Assembly: GCF_015477835.1 (NCBI RefSeq)
Contig: NZ_JADLQN010000008.1
Coordinates: 33,561-97,560, forward strand
Direction: 5' to 3'
DNA from: Nocardia higoensis
GTDB lineage: Bacteria > Actinomycetota > Actinomycetes > Mycobacteriales > Mycobacteriaceae
Length of the DNA stretch: 64,000 bases
Shown here piece after piece: positions 44,765 to 53,662 of this stretch. The stretch's first letter is position 1. Each line of letters begins with the position of its first letter. A program made the translations under genes and the position numbers. The notes beneath the pieces were generated by a model. The model was not told where the DNA came from. It did not search any database and worked only from the letters and a program-made list of their open reading frames with translations.

Positions 44765-45739
44765 CTACGACGATCCGCCGTAGTGAGCGGCGAGCGCGGC
44801 GGCGCGGTCGCGGAGGGAAGTGCGCAGCGATGGTGGCGCCAGGGCTTCGGCATCCGTGCCGAGTTGCCACAGCGCCCATTCCGCGTGCCGCGAATCCTGG
44901 AAGGCGACCTCCAGTCGCAGCCAGCCGTCGGCGTCGTCCACCTCGGTGCGGACGGTCACAGCGGTGCGCACCAATTCCTCGCGCCGCGTCGGGTGCACCC
45001 GTACCAGCGCGGCGACCTGGTCACCGCCGTTCCTGAACCGGGTGCCGCGTTCCTGCCAGGCCGCGTCCAGATCGACCCGATCCGCTCGCTGCGCCGGCTC
45101 GGGCAGCGCCTGCGCTGCCAGTATCCGCGACATCCGGTAGGTCCGGTCCGCGCCGGATCTGGTGGCCAGCAGGTAGCCCTGGTCGCGAACGATGACGAGG
45201 CCGATCGGATCCACCGTGCGCCACTGGGGGTCCTGATCGACAGCCGCGTACCGGATGCGCAGCTTGTTCCCGGCCAACACCGCGCGCCGGACCTCGGCCG
45301 AGATGGTGCCGGGCACCTCCTCGGCGACGAGTCGTCGCGACAGCAGATCGGTCTCCGGGTCGATGAGCAATCGCTCGGCCACGTCGGCCGCAGTGCCTTG
45401 CACGCTCGCGGGCAGCGCGTCGACCACCTTGAGCATCGCCGAGGCGAGCGCGGAGCCGAGGCCGAATGCCTGTGGACCGCGCCGTGATCCGGCGACCAGC
45501 AGGGCAAGCGCCTCGTCGTGGTTGAGTCCGGTGAGCTCGGTCCGGAAACCGGGCAACAACGCGAACCCGCCGTGGCGTCCGCGTTCGGCGTAAACCGGGA
45601 CACCGGCCGTGGACAGCGCCTCGATATCGCGCAACACGGTGCGGGTGGACACCTCCAGCTCATCGGCCAGCTCGGCCGCGGTCAGCCGACCGCGCCGGCG
45701 CAGCAGCAGCACCAGCGACACCAACCGATCGGCGCGCAT
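44765..45739 (-). CDS. WYL-domain transcriptional regulator (HTH_11)
   Basis: A 324-residue regulator. N-terminal DeoR-like HTH (RRRGRLTAAELADELEVSTRTVLRDIEALSTAGVPV), then RGRHGGFALLPGF and a WYL domain (KLRIRYAAVDQDPQWRTVDPIGLVIVRDQGYLLA) with the WCX tail. It senses an unknown ligand, possibly a nucleotide or nucleic acid. It diverges from a RidA gene; the dyad at 45759-45777 in between is a likely operator. Confidence 0.85.
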   Translation of the reverse strand: MRADRLVSLVLLLRRRGRLTAAELADELEVSTRTVLRDIEALSTAGVPVYAERGRHGGFALLPGFRTELTGLNHDEALALLVAGSRRGPQAFGLGSALASAMLKVVDALPASVQGTAADVAERLLIDPETDLLSRRLVAEEVPGTISAEVRRAVLAGNKLRIRYAAVDQDPQWRTVDPIGLVIVRDQGYLLATRSGADRTYRMSRILAAQALPEPAQRADRVDLDAAWQERGTRFRNGGDQVAALVRVHPTRREELVRTAVTVRTEVDDADGWLRLEVAFQDSRHAEWALWQLGTDAEALAPPSLRTSLRDRAAALAAHYGGSS

Positions 45740-45758
45740 GCGAAAACTCTAGCGAATA

Positions 45759-45777
45759 CACGACACAAGATGTCGTG
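45759..45777. promoter_or_regulatory. Dyad between WYL and RidA genes, candidate operator
   Basis: CACGACA-CAAGA-TGTCGTG is a perfect 7+7 inverted repeat just 20 bp upstream of the WYL start and 81 bp upstream of ridA. Confidence 0.55.
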
Positions 45778-45857
45778 AATTATGACGAGGCTGACCACCA
45801 CGGTGTCCCCGATGGACCGGCGGACGTCCGTACTTCGACGAATCGAACGGAGCTGAT

Positions 45858-46259
45858 GTGGTAGCGAAACGAACGGCGGTCAACCCGGTGACGTGGTCGG
45901 TGGCAATGGGATTCAACCAGGGTGAACTCGTCTCCGGGCACACCCGAACCCTGTACTGCTCCGGCCAGACCGCGATGAGCGGCGACGGCCGGCCCCTGCA
46001 TCCCGACGATATGGCGGCGCAGTTGGCGCTCGGCGTCGACAACGTGGAGGCTGTGCTCGGCGAGGCGGGCATGTCGCTGGCGAACCTCGTCCGGCTCAAC
46101 GTCTACACCACCGACGTCGATCTGCTGCTCCAGCACTACGGCGTCCTGGCGTCACGATTGGGTGCTGCCGGGGCGGCGCCCGCCACCACGATGCTCGAGG
46201 TCACCCGGTTGGCGATTCCCGGCCAGATGGTCGAACTGGAGGGCACCGCCGTCGACTGA
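45858..46259 (+). CDS. RidA-family protein
   Basis: A 133-residue RidA/YjgF/Rid subfamily protein with GTG 45858 behind GGAG. YCSGQTAMSGDGRPL, DNVEAVLGEAGMSLANLVRLNVYTTDVD and the C-terminal ATTMLEVTRLAIPGQMVELEGTA are typical. The Arg that binds reactive enamines in RidA lies normally in the ...PARxxV... segment; here it is PATTMLEV, so the deaminase Arg is missing and this may be a non-canonical Rid. It is divergent from the WYL regulator. Confidence 0.82.
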   Translation: MVAKRTAVNPVTWSVAMGFNQGELVSGHTRTLYCSGQTAMSGDGRPLHPDDMAAQLALGVDNVEAVLGEAGMSLANLVRLNVYTTDVDLLLQHYGVLASRLGAAGAAPATTMLEVTRLAIPGQMVELEGTAVD

Positions 46260-46313
46260 TGGCTGCCGATGCCTGATCCGCCTCGGTGAAACGGGTGGTG
46301 ACCAGGGCAGAAC

Positions 46314-46348
46314 AGAGGCCCTGACCAGCTCAGCCGGTCAGGGCCTCT
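46314..46348. terminator. Terminator between ridA and tRNA-Pro
   Basis: A perfect 13-bp stem, AGAGGCCCTGACC (46314-46326) and GGTCAGGGCCTCT (46336-46348), nine-base loop. It serves convergent ridA and the tRNA gene. Confidence 0.75.
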
Positions 46349-46368
46349 ATCGTGTCTCAACCACACGA

Positions 46369-46443
<75 letters not shown>

Positions 46444-46504
46444 TGGAGTGAAACCTGAAGTAGCTTACAACAGGGCGGGCTCAGTCGTTAAACCGGCAGG
46501 TCAA

Positions 46505-47536
46505 TCATGGTTTATAGGGTCGGATGCTGGCGAAGATGCGGCGGGCGGTGGCGGGGTCCACGGCCTTGGGGACGCCGGTGTCGGCGGCGATGACCATGAC
46601 GAGGCTGCCGGTGTCGGCTCCGGTGGCGAAGGTGTACACGGAGAACGCGGGGGCGCAGCCGGGGGCCGGGTTGTCGATGCGGCCGCGGGCTTCGACGAAG
46701 GTGCCGTGTTGCCCGCCGTCGAGGGAACTCAGCGGCTCGGTGGTGGTGGGGACGGCCTCGACGGCGTAGGCGATGCGGGCGGCCTTGGTAGCGGTGTCGA
46801 GTGCCGCGGCGGTGGCGTCGGTATCCGGGGAGCCGGTGAGGAACGAGACGGTGCGGGTGGAGCCGGGACAGTAGTCCTTGCCCTCGGAGGCGTAGCCCTT
46901 GCCGCCGATGGTGTCGGGAGAGTCGCCGAAGCCGCCGGAGTAGCCGGGGGAGGCGATGATCCAGTCCGCGGGGACGTCGTAGGCGGCGTCGCTGTCGGGG
47001 GCGACGACGGCGCGGTAGCCGGGGATCAGAGCGGCGGCCGAGATGACGGGTTCCTCCGGTTCCTCGGCGTGGGCGGACCGGGTCAAGGCGCTCACCAGGC
47101 CGGGGGTGTCATCGGCCGTGGAGTCCGAACCGTTGGCGGAGATGGCGACGGCGGCTCCGGCGACGAGCGCCACAGCGGCTACGCCTGCCCCGAGCCTGCG
47201 GTATCCCCCGGAGTCGGGGTGGTAGAGGGCGCGGGCGACCTCCATGTCGTCGAAGCCGGGGGTGTCGGCGAAAGTGGCTGTCCCGTAGTGGGATCGGGGA
47301 GGGATCTGAGCAGCCGCGGTGCGGCCGATGTCGAATCCGCGCGGGGCGTCGGGGCCGGGATCGATGTCGCCCGGAGTGCCGTCATTCGCCGCGAGCGGGC
47401 CGCGAGCCCCCGCGGACGGCGGCGGCGCCACCGGCGTGCCGCCCGAGCGGGTTGCCGAACTCTCCTGCGCCCGTGGGTGATCGGCGAGTGCGGGCACCGC
47501 TCCCGTGCGCGCGTCCCGAGTGAATCCAGTGCTCAT
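46505..47536 (-). CDS. Membrane-anchored protein of unknown function
   Basis: A 343-residue protein from ATG 47536. Residues 1-110 are cytosolic, disordered and Pro/Gly-rich; a single helix (GAGVAAVALVAGAAVAISA, about 115-134) anchors it, and the C-terminal about 200 residues lie outside. The external domain has two Cys (YCPGS and GCAPAF) and sequences such as DVPADWIIASPGYSGGFG. This layout occurs in many nocardial proteins of unknown role and I assign no function. Confidence 0.65.
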   Translation of the reverse strand: MSTGFTRDARTGAVPALADHPRAQESSATRSGGTPVAPPPSAGARGPLAANDGTPGDIDPGPDAPRGFDIGRTAAAQIPPRSHYGTATFADTPGFDDMEVARALYHPDSGGYRRLGAGVAAVALVAGAAVAISANGSDSTADDTPGLVSALTRSAHAEEPEEPVISAAALIPGYRAVVAPDSDAAYDVPADWIIASPGYSGGFGDSPDTIGGKGYASEGKDYCPGSTRTVSFLTGSPDTDATAAALDTATKAARIAYAVEAVPTTTEPLSSLDGGQHGTFVEARGRIDNPAPGCAPAFSVYTFATGADTGSLVMVIAADTGVPKAVDPATARRIFASIRPYKP

Positions 47537-47560
47537 CGTCGTCCCCTCCTACGACCGACG

Positions 47561-47647
47561 TTCGTTCCCGGCACGCGACCCTACCGACGAGTGCGGCTCG
47601 ATGCCTACTCGCCACCCCCGTATCCGGGTCGCGTGCCGCGGAACGAA
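47561..47647. repeat. Long imperfect inverted repeat
   Basis: TTCGTTCC-C-GGCACGCGACCC (47561-47581) pairs with GGGTCGCGTGCC-GC-GGAACGAA (47626-47647), 20 bp matched around a bulge, with 44 bp between the arms. Confidence 0.65.
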
Positions 47648-47653
47648 GCGCGA

Positions 47654-47670
47654 AACCGCTGTGCGCGGTT
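47654..47670 (-). terminator. Hairpin after the metallophosphoesterase gene
   Basis: AACCGC (47654-47659) pairs with GCGGTT (47665-47670), 16 bp after the stop of the phosphoesterase gene; short, so of modest strength. Confidence 0.4.
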
Positions 47671-47686
47671 CCCCTTTCGCGTTCGT

Positions 47687-48664
47687 TCAGCTCGCCACGG
47701 ACTGCGAGGAGGCCCGCCCCTCGCTGGTCTCGGCGATCGGGCGCTTCGGCGGCGCGGCGACCAGGGTGAGCAGGGTGGCCTCCGGGCGGCAGCAGAACCG
47801 GTACGGAGCCCACGGCGAGGTGCCGATGCCCGCGGAGACGTGCAGCTGGGTATGCGCGCCCCAGCGCGAGGGGCCCTTCACGCGCGACTTGTCGATGCCA
47901 CAGTTGGTGACCAGCGCGCCGTAGCCCGGCAGCACCAGCTGGCCACCGTGGGTGTGACCCGCCAGCACCAGGTCGTAGCCGTCCTCGGCGAAGCGGTCGA
48001 GCACCCGGGGCTCGGGGGAGTGGGTCAGGCCGATGCTGAGGTCGGCCAGCGGGTTGGGGGCGCCCGCGATGGTCTCGTAGCGGTCGCGGCGCAGGTGCGG
48101 ATCGTCGACGCCCGCGGTGGCGATGCGGATGCCGGCCACCTCCAGGTCGCGGCGCACGTGGGTCAGATCCATCCAGCCGCGCTCGGAGAACGCCGCGCGC
48201 AGATCCTTCCACGGCAGCGGCGCGCCGTACACGCGGCGATGATCGTTCTTGAAGTACTTCAGCGGGTTCTTCGGCACCGGCGCGAAGTAGTCGTTGCTGC
48301 CGAAGACGAAAAGACCGGGGCGCGCGAGCAATCCGCCGAGGGACTGCACGACCGCGGGCACCGCCTTCTGGTGCGAGAGATTGTCGCCGGTGTTGACGAC
48401 CAAGTCGGGCTCGAGCCGATCCAGCTCGCGCAGCCACTGTTGCTTGAGCTTCTGTCCGGGCATCATGTGCAGATCGCTGATGTGCAGCACACGCAAGCTC
48501 GACGATCCGGGAGGCAGGACCGGCATGGTCGCTTCACGCAGGACGAACGCGTTACGTTCTATCAGCGAGGCGTAGCCGATTCCGGCCACCGCGGCCCCGG
48601 TAGCTCCCAACGCGGTTCGGCGGACCAACGCGGTTCGGCGGACAGAGGTCGAGATCACGGGCAT
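47687..48664 (-). CDS. Calcineurin-like metallophosphoesterase (Rv3683-like)
   Basis: A 325-residue protein with an N-terminal hydrophobic segment (RRTALGATGAAVAGIGYASL), preceded by a small duplication giving RRTALVRRTALG. The dimetal centre motifs are HISDLHMMPG, VNTGDNLSH, FGSNDYF and LAGHTHGGQ, all intact. Such proteins hydrolyse phosphodiester lipid or nucleotide substrates at the membrane. It is the ortholog of Rv3683 beside ponA2, except that a yqeY gene lies between them here. Confidence 0.88.
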   Translation of the reverse strand: MPVISTSVRRTALVRRTALGATGAAVAGIGYASLIERNAFVLREATMPVLPPGSSSLRVLHISDLHMMPGQKLKQQWLRELDRLEPDLVVNTGDNLSHQKAVPAVVQSLGGLLARPGLFVFGSNDYFAPVPKNPLKYFKNDHRRVYGAPLPWKDLRAAFSERGWMDLTHVRRDLEVAGIRIATAGVDDPHLRRDRYETIAGAPNPLADLSIGLTHSPEPRVLDRFAEDGYDLVLAGHTHGGQLVLPGYGALVTNCGIDKSRVKGPSRWGAHTQLHVSAGIGTSPWAPYRFCCRPEATLLTLVAAPPKRPIAETSEGRASSQSVAS

Positions 48665-48844
48665 TTGCCCAGCATAGGTGAGCACGATGAAGATCGCTGA
48701 GTGTGTTTACGCACACGTTCGGTGAAAACGGGCATATCTCCCGCGTGTCGCCACCTACGCGCGCGAACCCCCAGGCGGGCCCGTGTGACGGCGCGGTGGA
48801 AAACTCCGCGGATGCCCGGTCGGCGAGCGACTACCGTGAGCCCC

Positions 48845-49309
48845 ATGTCGGAACTCAAAGAGCGTCTGCGCGCGGACATGACCGCGTCGATGAAAGCCAA
48901 GGACACCCTCCGTCTGGCGACCCTGCGCATGCTGCTGGCCGCCATCCAGAACGCCGAGGTCGCCGGAACGCAGGCGCGCGAACTCTCCGATGCGGAGATC
49001 GTCGCCGTCCTGCAGAAGGAGGCGAAGAAGCGTCACGAGTCCGCCGAGGTCTACACCCAGGCCGGTCGCGGCGAGCTGGCGGCCAACGAGCACGCCGAAG
49101 CGCACATCATCGACGAGTACCTGCCCACCCAGCTCACCGAAGCCGAGGTGGCCGATCTCGCCGACACCGCCATCGCCCAGGTCGCCGAGGAACTCGGGGA
49201 GCGGCCCGGCATGCGGCAGATGGGTCAGGTCATGAAGATCGCGACCGCGCTGGCCGAGGGCAAGGCCGACGGCTCGCGGATCTCCGCGGCCGTCAAGGCC
49301 CGCCTCTGA
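48845..49309 (+). CDS. GatB/YqeY domain protein
   Basis: A 154-residue YqeY protein: LKERLRADMTASMKAKDTLRLATLRMLLAAI, KKRHESAEVYTQAGRGELAANE and a C-terminal GatB-like helix bundle. TACCGT lies 7 bases before ATG 48845, so it is likely leaderless. It may be linked to tRNA amidation. It is inserted convergently between ponA2 and Rv3683 orthologs. Confidence 0.9.
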   Translation: MSELKERLRADMTASMKAKDTLRLATLRMLLAAIQNAEVAGTQARELSDAEIVAVLQKEAKKRHESAEVYTQAGRGELAANEHAEAHIIDEYLPTQLTEAEVADLADTAIAQVAEELGERPGMRQMGQVMKIATALAEGKADGSRISAAVKARL

Positions 49310-49343
49310 CAACTGTCGGCTCCAGCCCTGTGCGGGCTCCGGG

Positions 49344-51710
49344 TCACCTGGGCCACCACGGTGGCAGCGGGAAGTTCGGCAGCGCCGGTGGCGGGCCGGG
49401 AGCCGCAGGTGCCGGCGCGCTCGGCGTCGGCACCTGCCGCTGGGTTCCGTCGCTGATGTAGATCGTCACGACCGAGCCCGGGATGGCCGAGCCGTTCGGT
49501 GCCATGCTTGTCACGCTGCCCTTCGGCGGCGGACCGGCGCCGTCGACGGCCGAGACCTGGAAGCCCGCCGAGGTCAGCGCGCGGGTCGCGTCGGCCTGCG
49601 ACATGCCCACCACGTCGGGGACCTGGGCGTTGTTCGCGCCGCGCACGTACTTGTCGTCCAGCGGAGGCAGCACCGGCGGCGGGAACTCGCCGGCGACCGC
49701 TTTCATGGCTGAGAACCAGGTGCGGGCGGGCTCGTTGCCACCGAACAGGTTGCCGCTGCCGCAGCTGCGCAGCGGGAACGAGCAGATCTCGCTCGGGGTG
49801 GGGCTGTCACCGTAGACATAGGTCGCGGCGGCCAGCGAGTTGGTGAAACCGAGGAAGGCCGAGGAGCGGTGGCTCTCGGTGGTACCGGTCTTACCGGCGA
49901 CCGGCAGGTTCCAACCGGTCGCCTGCGCCGCGCCCGCCGCGGTGCCCGAGGTGTCGTCCTTGCTCATCGCGTTGGCCAGGGTGTTGGCCAGGCCCGGTTC
50001 GACGACCTGCTCGCAGGCCTGTTCGGTCAGCGGCACCGGCTTGCCGTAACGGTCGACGACCTCGGCGATCGGTGACGGCGGGCACCAGCGGCCGCCCGAG
50101 GCCAGCGTCGCGGCGACATTGGACAGCTCGAGCGGATTGATCGCGACCGGTCCCAGGGTGAACGAACCGAGGTTCTGTTGCTTGACCATCTCGGCCACGC
50201 TCTGGTTGCCGTACCCGGACGTGGCGGGCTTGGTGAACGAGCGCATGCCCAGCCGGATCGCCATGTCGACGGTCGGTGTCACACCGACGTCCTGGATGAG
50301 CTTGACGAAGGTGGTGTTCGGCGAGGTGGCCAGCGCCTCGGTCACCGACATCGGTGACCGGTAGGTGCCCGCGTTCTCGACGCAGTAGGTGGCGGGCGGG
50401 CAGCCGCGCGCACCGCCGTCGCCCATGCCTCTGGCCTCGTAGCGGCCGGGCACGTCGAGCTGGGAGTTGATGCCCATGCCCTTCTCCATCGCCGCCGCGG
50501 TGGTGAACAGCTTGAACACCGAGCCCGCGCCGTTGCCGACCATGGAGAACGGCTGCGGCTGCACGGTCTCGAAGCGGTCCTGGTCCAGGCCGTAGGTCCG
50601 GCTGCTGGCCATCGCCAGGACCGGATGCCGATCCTGGCCGGGCGCGATCACCGACATCACCTCGGCGACGTGCGGCACGTCCGGCTTGGCGTGATCGTTG
50701 ATGGCCCGCTTGACCGAGTCCTGCACACTCGGATCGAGGGTGGTCCGGATCAGATAGCCGCCCTTGTCGATCTGCTCGCGACCGATGCCCGCATCGGCCA
50801 GGTACTGCAGCGCGTAGTCGCAGAAGAAGCCGCGATCGTTGGCCGCGATGCAGCCGCGGGGCAGGCCTTTGGGTTCGGGCAGCACGCCCAGCGGCTGGGA
50901 CATGGCCGCGCGGAACTCCTCGGCGCGGTCAGGGATGTTCTGCACCATCGTCTGGAGCACGGTATTGCGGCGTTCCCGTACGCCCTGCTCGTTGGTGTAG
51001 GGGTTGAGCTTGGAGCTGGACTGCACCATGCCGGCGAGCATGGCCGACTGCGCCACGTTCAGGTCGGCGGCGTCGATGCCGAAGTAGGTCTGCGCGGCGT
51101 CCTGGATGCCGTAGGAGGAGTTGCCGAACGGGACCAGGTTCAGATACCTGGTCAGGATCTCGTCCTTGGTCAGTTCCTTGTCCAGGGTCAGCGCCATCCT
51201 GATCTCGCGGATCTTGCGCGCGGGCGTGGTCTCGATGGCGGCGCGGCGCTCGGCGTCGGTCTTGGCGACCACGAGCAGCTGGAAGTTCTTCACGTACTGC
51301 TGATCGAGGGTCGAGGCGCCCTGCTGGACCTCGCCGCTGCTGGTGTTGGTGAGGAAGGCGCGCACGGTGCCCTGCCAGTCGACGCCGTCGTGATCGGCGA
51401 AGCGCCTGTCCTCGATCGAGATGATCGCCAGCTTCATGTTGTTGGAGATCCGTTCGCTGGGAACCTCGAAGCGCCGTTGCTCGTAGAGCCAGGCGATCGG
51501 GTTGCCGTCGGCGTCGACCATCGTCGAGACAGCGGGGACGGTGCCCTCGACGAGCTCGGCGGAGACATTGTCCACCGCGTCGGCGGCGCGATTGGAGACG
51601 AAGCCGAAACCACCGGCGAGAGGGAACAACAGTCCCGCCACTAGCACGGCGGCCAGCACGCAGCTTCCGGCGAGCTTGGCGAGCGTATGTGTGATCGGCA
51701 CGTTCGACAC
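49344..51710 (-). CDS. ponA2: Bifunctional class A penicillin-binding protein
   Basis: A 788-residue peptidoglycan synthase. After a membrane anchor (about 12-33) comes the GT51 domain with catalytic Glu in ISIEDRRFADHDGVDW (about 98-112) and STLDQQYVKN. The transpeptidase has SxxK GSVFK (about 396-400), SPNTTF and AGKTGTTESH, ending in a PASTA domain (QVPDVVGMSQADATRALTSAG) and a Pro-rich tail. Ortholog of Rv3682. The GTG 51710 start has a weak ribosome-binding site. Confidence 0.93.
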   Translation of the reverse strand: MSNVPITHTLAKLAGSCVLAAVLVAGLLFPLAGGFGFVSNRAADAVDNVSAELVEGTVPAVSTMVDADGNPIAWLYEQRRFEVPSERISNNMKLAIISIEDRRFADHDGVDWQGTVRAFLTNTSSGEVQQGASTLDQQYVKNFQLLVVAKTDAERRAAIETTPARKIREIRMALTLDKELTKDEILTRYLNLVPFGNSSYGIQDAAQTYFGIDAADLNVAQSAMLAGMVQSSSKLNPYTNEQGVRERRNTVLQTMVQNIPDRAEEFRAAMSQPLGVLPEPKGLPRGCIAANDRGFFCDYALQYLADAGIGREQIDKGGYLIRTTLDPSVQDSVKRAINDHAKPDVPHVAEVMSVIAPGQDRHPVLAMASSRTYGLDQDRFETVQPQPFSMVGNGAGSVFKLFTTAAAMEKGMGINSQLDVPGRYEARGMGDGGARGCPPATYCVENAGTYRSPMSVTEALATSPNTTFVKLIQDVGVTPTVDMAIRLGMRSFTKPATSGYGNQSVAEMVKQQNLGSFTLGPVAINPLELSNVAATLASGGRWCPPSPIAEVVDRYGKPVPLTEQACEQVVEPGLANTLANAMSKDDTSGTAAGAAQATGWNLPVAGKTGTTESHRSSAFLGFTNSLAAATYVYGDSPTPSEICSFPLRSCGSGNLFGGNEPARTWFSAMKAVAGEFPPPVLPPLDDKYVRGANNAQVPDVVGMSQADATRALTSAGFQVSAVDGAGPPPKGSVTSMAPNGSAIPGSVVTIYISDGTQRQVPTPSAPAPAAPGPPPALPNFPLPPWWPR

Positions 51711-52096
51711 GGTGCCAAGACTACGGGGTGCCCCCGACGGGCCTGCGAGTGTGTTTGCCCCGCTTCGGAATATTCACGCGCAACTCGGCGAGTCTGCGTG
51801 TTCTCCGGGCATGTCCGGCGTGTCGTATGCAGTGTCGGGCGTGTCGTTCCTGCGTGTCGGGTCCAACAACCGACCGACCGGTCTTGAATGAGCAGATGCA
51901 TGGACGGGCGTACCAAAAGATCACGCAACGGTCTTGCGCTCGACCCATACCTTTACCTAGATTGAGACCCAGTGTGATGGAGCTAACACTCAAAGTGGAA
52001 TGTGGTTCAGTCCGCAGCAAGGGACGGGTAGCTGCGACTGGCACGCGATTCTGGAGCGCCGATTACCGGTGTTCGGACTGCAAAGGGGCACACCAA
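51711..52096. promoter_or_regulatory. ponA2-whiB4 divergent spacer with promoter and candidate Crp site
   Basis: A 386-bp spacer. TTGCGC (51934-51939), a 17-bp gap and CTAGAT (51957-51962) form the likely whiB4 promoter, giving a 5' leader of about 128 nt. GTGTGA-TGGAGC-TAACAC (51972-51989) fits GTGTGA-N6-TCACAC with one mismatch and starts just past the predicted transcript start; it would repress if bound by Crp. AGTGT and ACACT extend the dyad to 51971-51990. Confidence 0.55.
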
Positions 52097-52420
52097 ATGC
52101 AAATGACAACCCCCATCGCTCGATTGGACGTGGAGCAGGCCGAAGCACGAATCGCCTGGGTTTCCCAGGCCCGATGCAAGGAAGTCGATCCCGATCAGTT
52201 GTTCGTCCGCGGCGCGGCGCAGCGCAAGGCGGCCACCATCTGCAGGCACTGCCCGGTGCTCATGCAGTGCGGAGCCGACGCTCTGGACAATCGAGTGGAA
52301 TTCGGTGTGTGGGGCGGCATGACCGAACGGCAGCGGCGCGCGCTGCTCAAGCAGCACCCGGAGGTGACCTCCTGGGCCGACTTCTTCCAGGCTCAGCGCC
52401 AGCATCAAGTGGCTATGTGA
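52097..52420 (+). CDS. whiB4: WhiB-family Fe-S regulator (WhiB4-like)
   Basis: A 107-residue WhiB protein; ATG 52097 has AAAGGGG nine bases upstream. The four [4Fe-4S] ligands are in QARCKEVD and ICRHCPVLMQC, followed by the FGVWGGMTERQRRALL turn and basic helix. WhiB4 is an oxygen/NO-sensing regulator of the oxidative stress response. Identity as WhiB4 comes from its position between ponA2 and the ArsA pair, as Rv3681c. Confidence 0.9.
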   Translation: MQMTTPIARLDVEQAEARIAWVSQARCKEVDPDQLFVRGAAQRKAATICRHCPVLMQCGADALDNRVEFGVWGGMTERQRRALLKQHPEVTSWADFFQAQRQHQVAM

Positions 52421-52549
52421 GCCACACGGAAATCACGCAGAGAGACCTCGAGCCCGCGAGCGATCGCGGGCTCGACGGCGTCCGGGTGTGCCCGAACGCC
52501 CACCGAAGCGCGCGGGCAGGTTCGCCGTCTACCTGGGCGATACGCCCGG

Positions 52550-53662
52550 CTAGACGGTCGCGGACGCGCCGGTGAGCTGATCGGCGACCGCGCGCAGGGC
52601 GTCGAGATCGGAGACTTCGAACGGCAGCGCTGTCACCGCCGCGATGCTCACCCGCGGATGCGCGCCGGTGAACCGCACCAGCAGATGACGCTCGCGTTTG
52701 GCCATGGCGACGCGATCGGCGTGGATGCGCAGTACCGCCGTGGTCAGCGGATCCTCCTCGGCCAATCGGTCGGCGGCGGTGAGCGCGTGATCGCCGGGCA
52801 GCGTGCTCAGCACCGGATGCGTCCGGTTGAGCACCAGGCCGGCCAGCGGCATGTGCTCGGTGGAGAGCCGGTCGACGAAGAACGACGCCTCGCGCAGCGC
52901 GTCCGGTTCGGGCGCGGCCACCACCAGGAAGTGTGTGCCGGGGGTGGAGAGCATCGCGTACGTGCGGTTCGCCCGCTCCTGGAACCCGCCGAACATCGTC
53001 TCCAGCGACTGCAGGAAGTTCGAGGCGTCCTTGAGCATCTGTCCGCCGACGATGGTGGACACCCCGCGCATGGCCAAGCTCATCGCGCCGGTGACGAACC
53101 GGCCGACCCCGCGCCCGGGCGCCATGATCAGCCGGATCATCTTGCCGTTGAGGAAGGTGCCCAGTCGCTTGGGCGCGTCGAGGAAGTCCAGGGCGTTGCG
53201 CGAGGGTGGGGTGTCCACGACGATGAGGTCCCACTCACGCCGGGACGCGAGCTGACCGAGCTTCTCCATCGCCATGTACTCCTGCGTCCCGCCGAAGGAC
53301 GAGGCCACGGTCTGATAGATCGGGTTGGCGAAGATCTGCTCGGCCTTGTCCGGGCTGGTGTGCTCGAGGACCATGTCGTCGAATGTGCGACGCATGTTCA
53401 GCATCATCGCGTGCAGCTCGCCCTTGGCCTCCGGCCCGAGCTTCACCCGCTGCGGTGCGTTGTCCAGATCGGCCACGCCGAGCGACTGGGCCAGCCTGCG
53501 GGCCGGGTCGATGGTCAGCACGACCACCTTGCGGCCCGCTTCGGCGGCGCGCAGTGCGATGGCCGCGGCGGTGGTGGTCTTGCCGACGCCGCCGGAGCCG
53601 CAGCACACGATGACGCGGGCGGTGGGATCGGCGATGATCCCGGAGATGTCGAGGGTGTTCAT
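52550..53662 (-). CDS. ArsA/GET3-family ATPase, second subunit (Rv3680-like)
   Basis: A 370-residue SIMIBI ATPase with the deviant Walker A CCGSGGVGKTTTAAAIA, switch I TIDPARRLAQSLG and VVDTPPSRNALDFLD. Its ATG overlaps the stop of the upstream subunit (ATGA). In M. tuberculosis the Rv3679-Rv3680 pair forms a complex linked to tolerance of redox and metabolic stress. No arsenic genes are near, so it is unlikely to be an arsenite pump. Confidence 0.88.
   Translation of the reverse strand: MNTLDISGIIADPTARVIVCCGSGGVGKTTTAAAIALRAAEAGRKVVVLTIDPARRLAQSLGVADLDNAPQRVKLGPEAKGELHAMMLNMRRTFDDMVLEHTSPDKAEQIFANPIYQTVASSFGGTQEYMAMEKLGQLASRREWDLIVVDTPPSRNALDFLDAPKRLGTFLNGKMIRLIMAPGRGVGRFVTGAMSLAMRGVSTIVGGQMLKDASNFLQSLETMFGGFQERANRTYAMLSTPGTHFLVVAAPEPDALREASFFVDRLSTEHMPLAGLVLNRTHPVLSTLPGDHALTAADRLAEEDPLTTAVLRIHADRVAMAKRERHLLVRFTGAHPRVSIAAVTALPFEVSDLDALRAVADQLTGASATV

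Noticed and set aside
48701..48716. GTGTG-N6-CACAC as another Crp site
   Set aside because: The distance between the TGTG and CACA half-sites is two bases shorter than in the Crp consensus.
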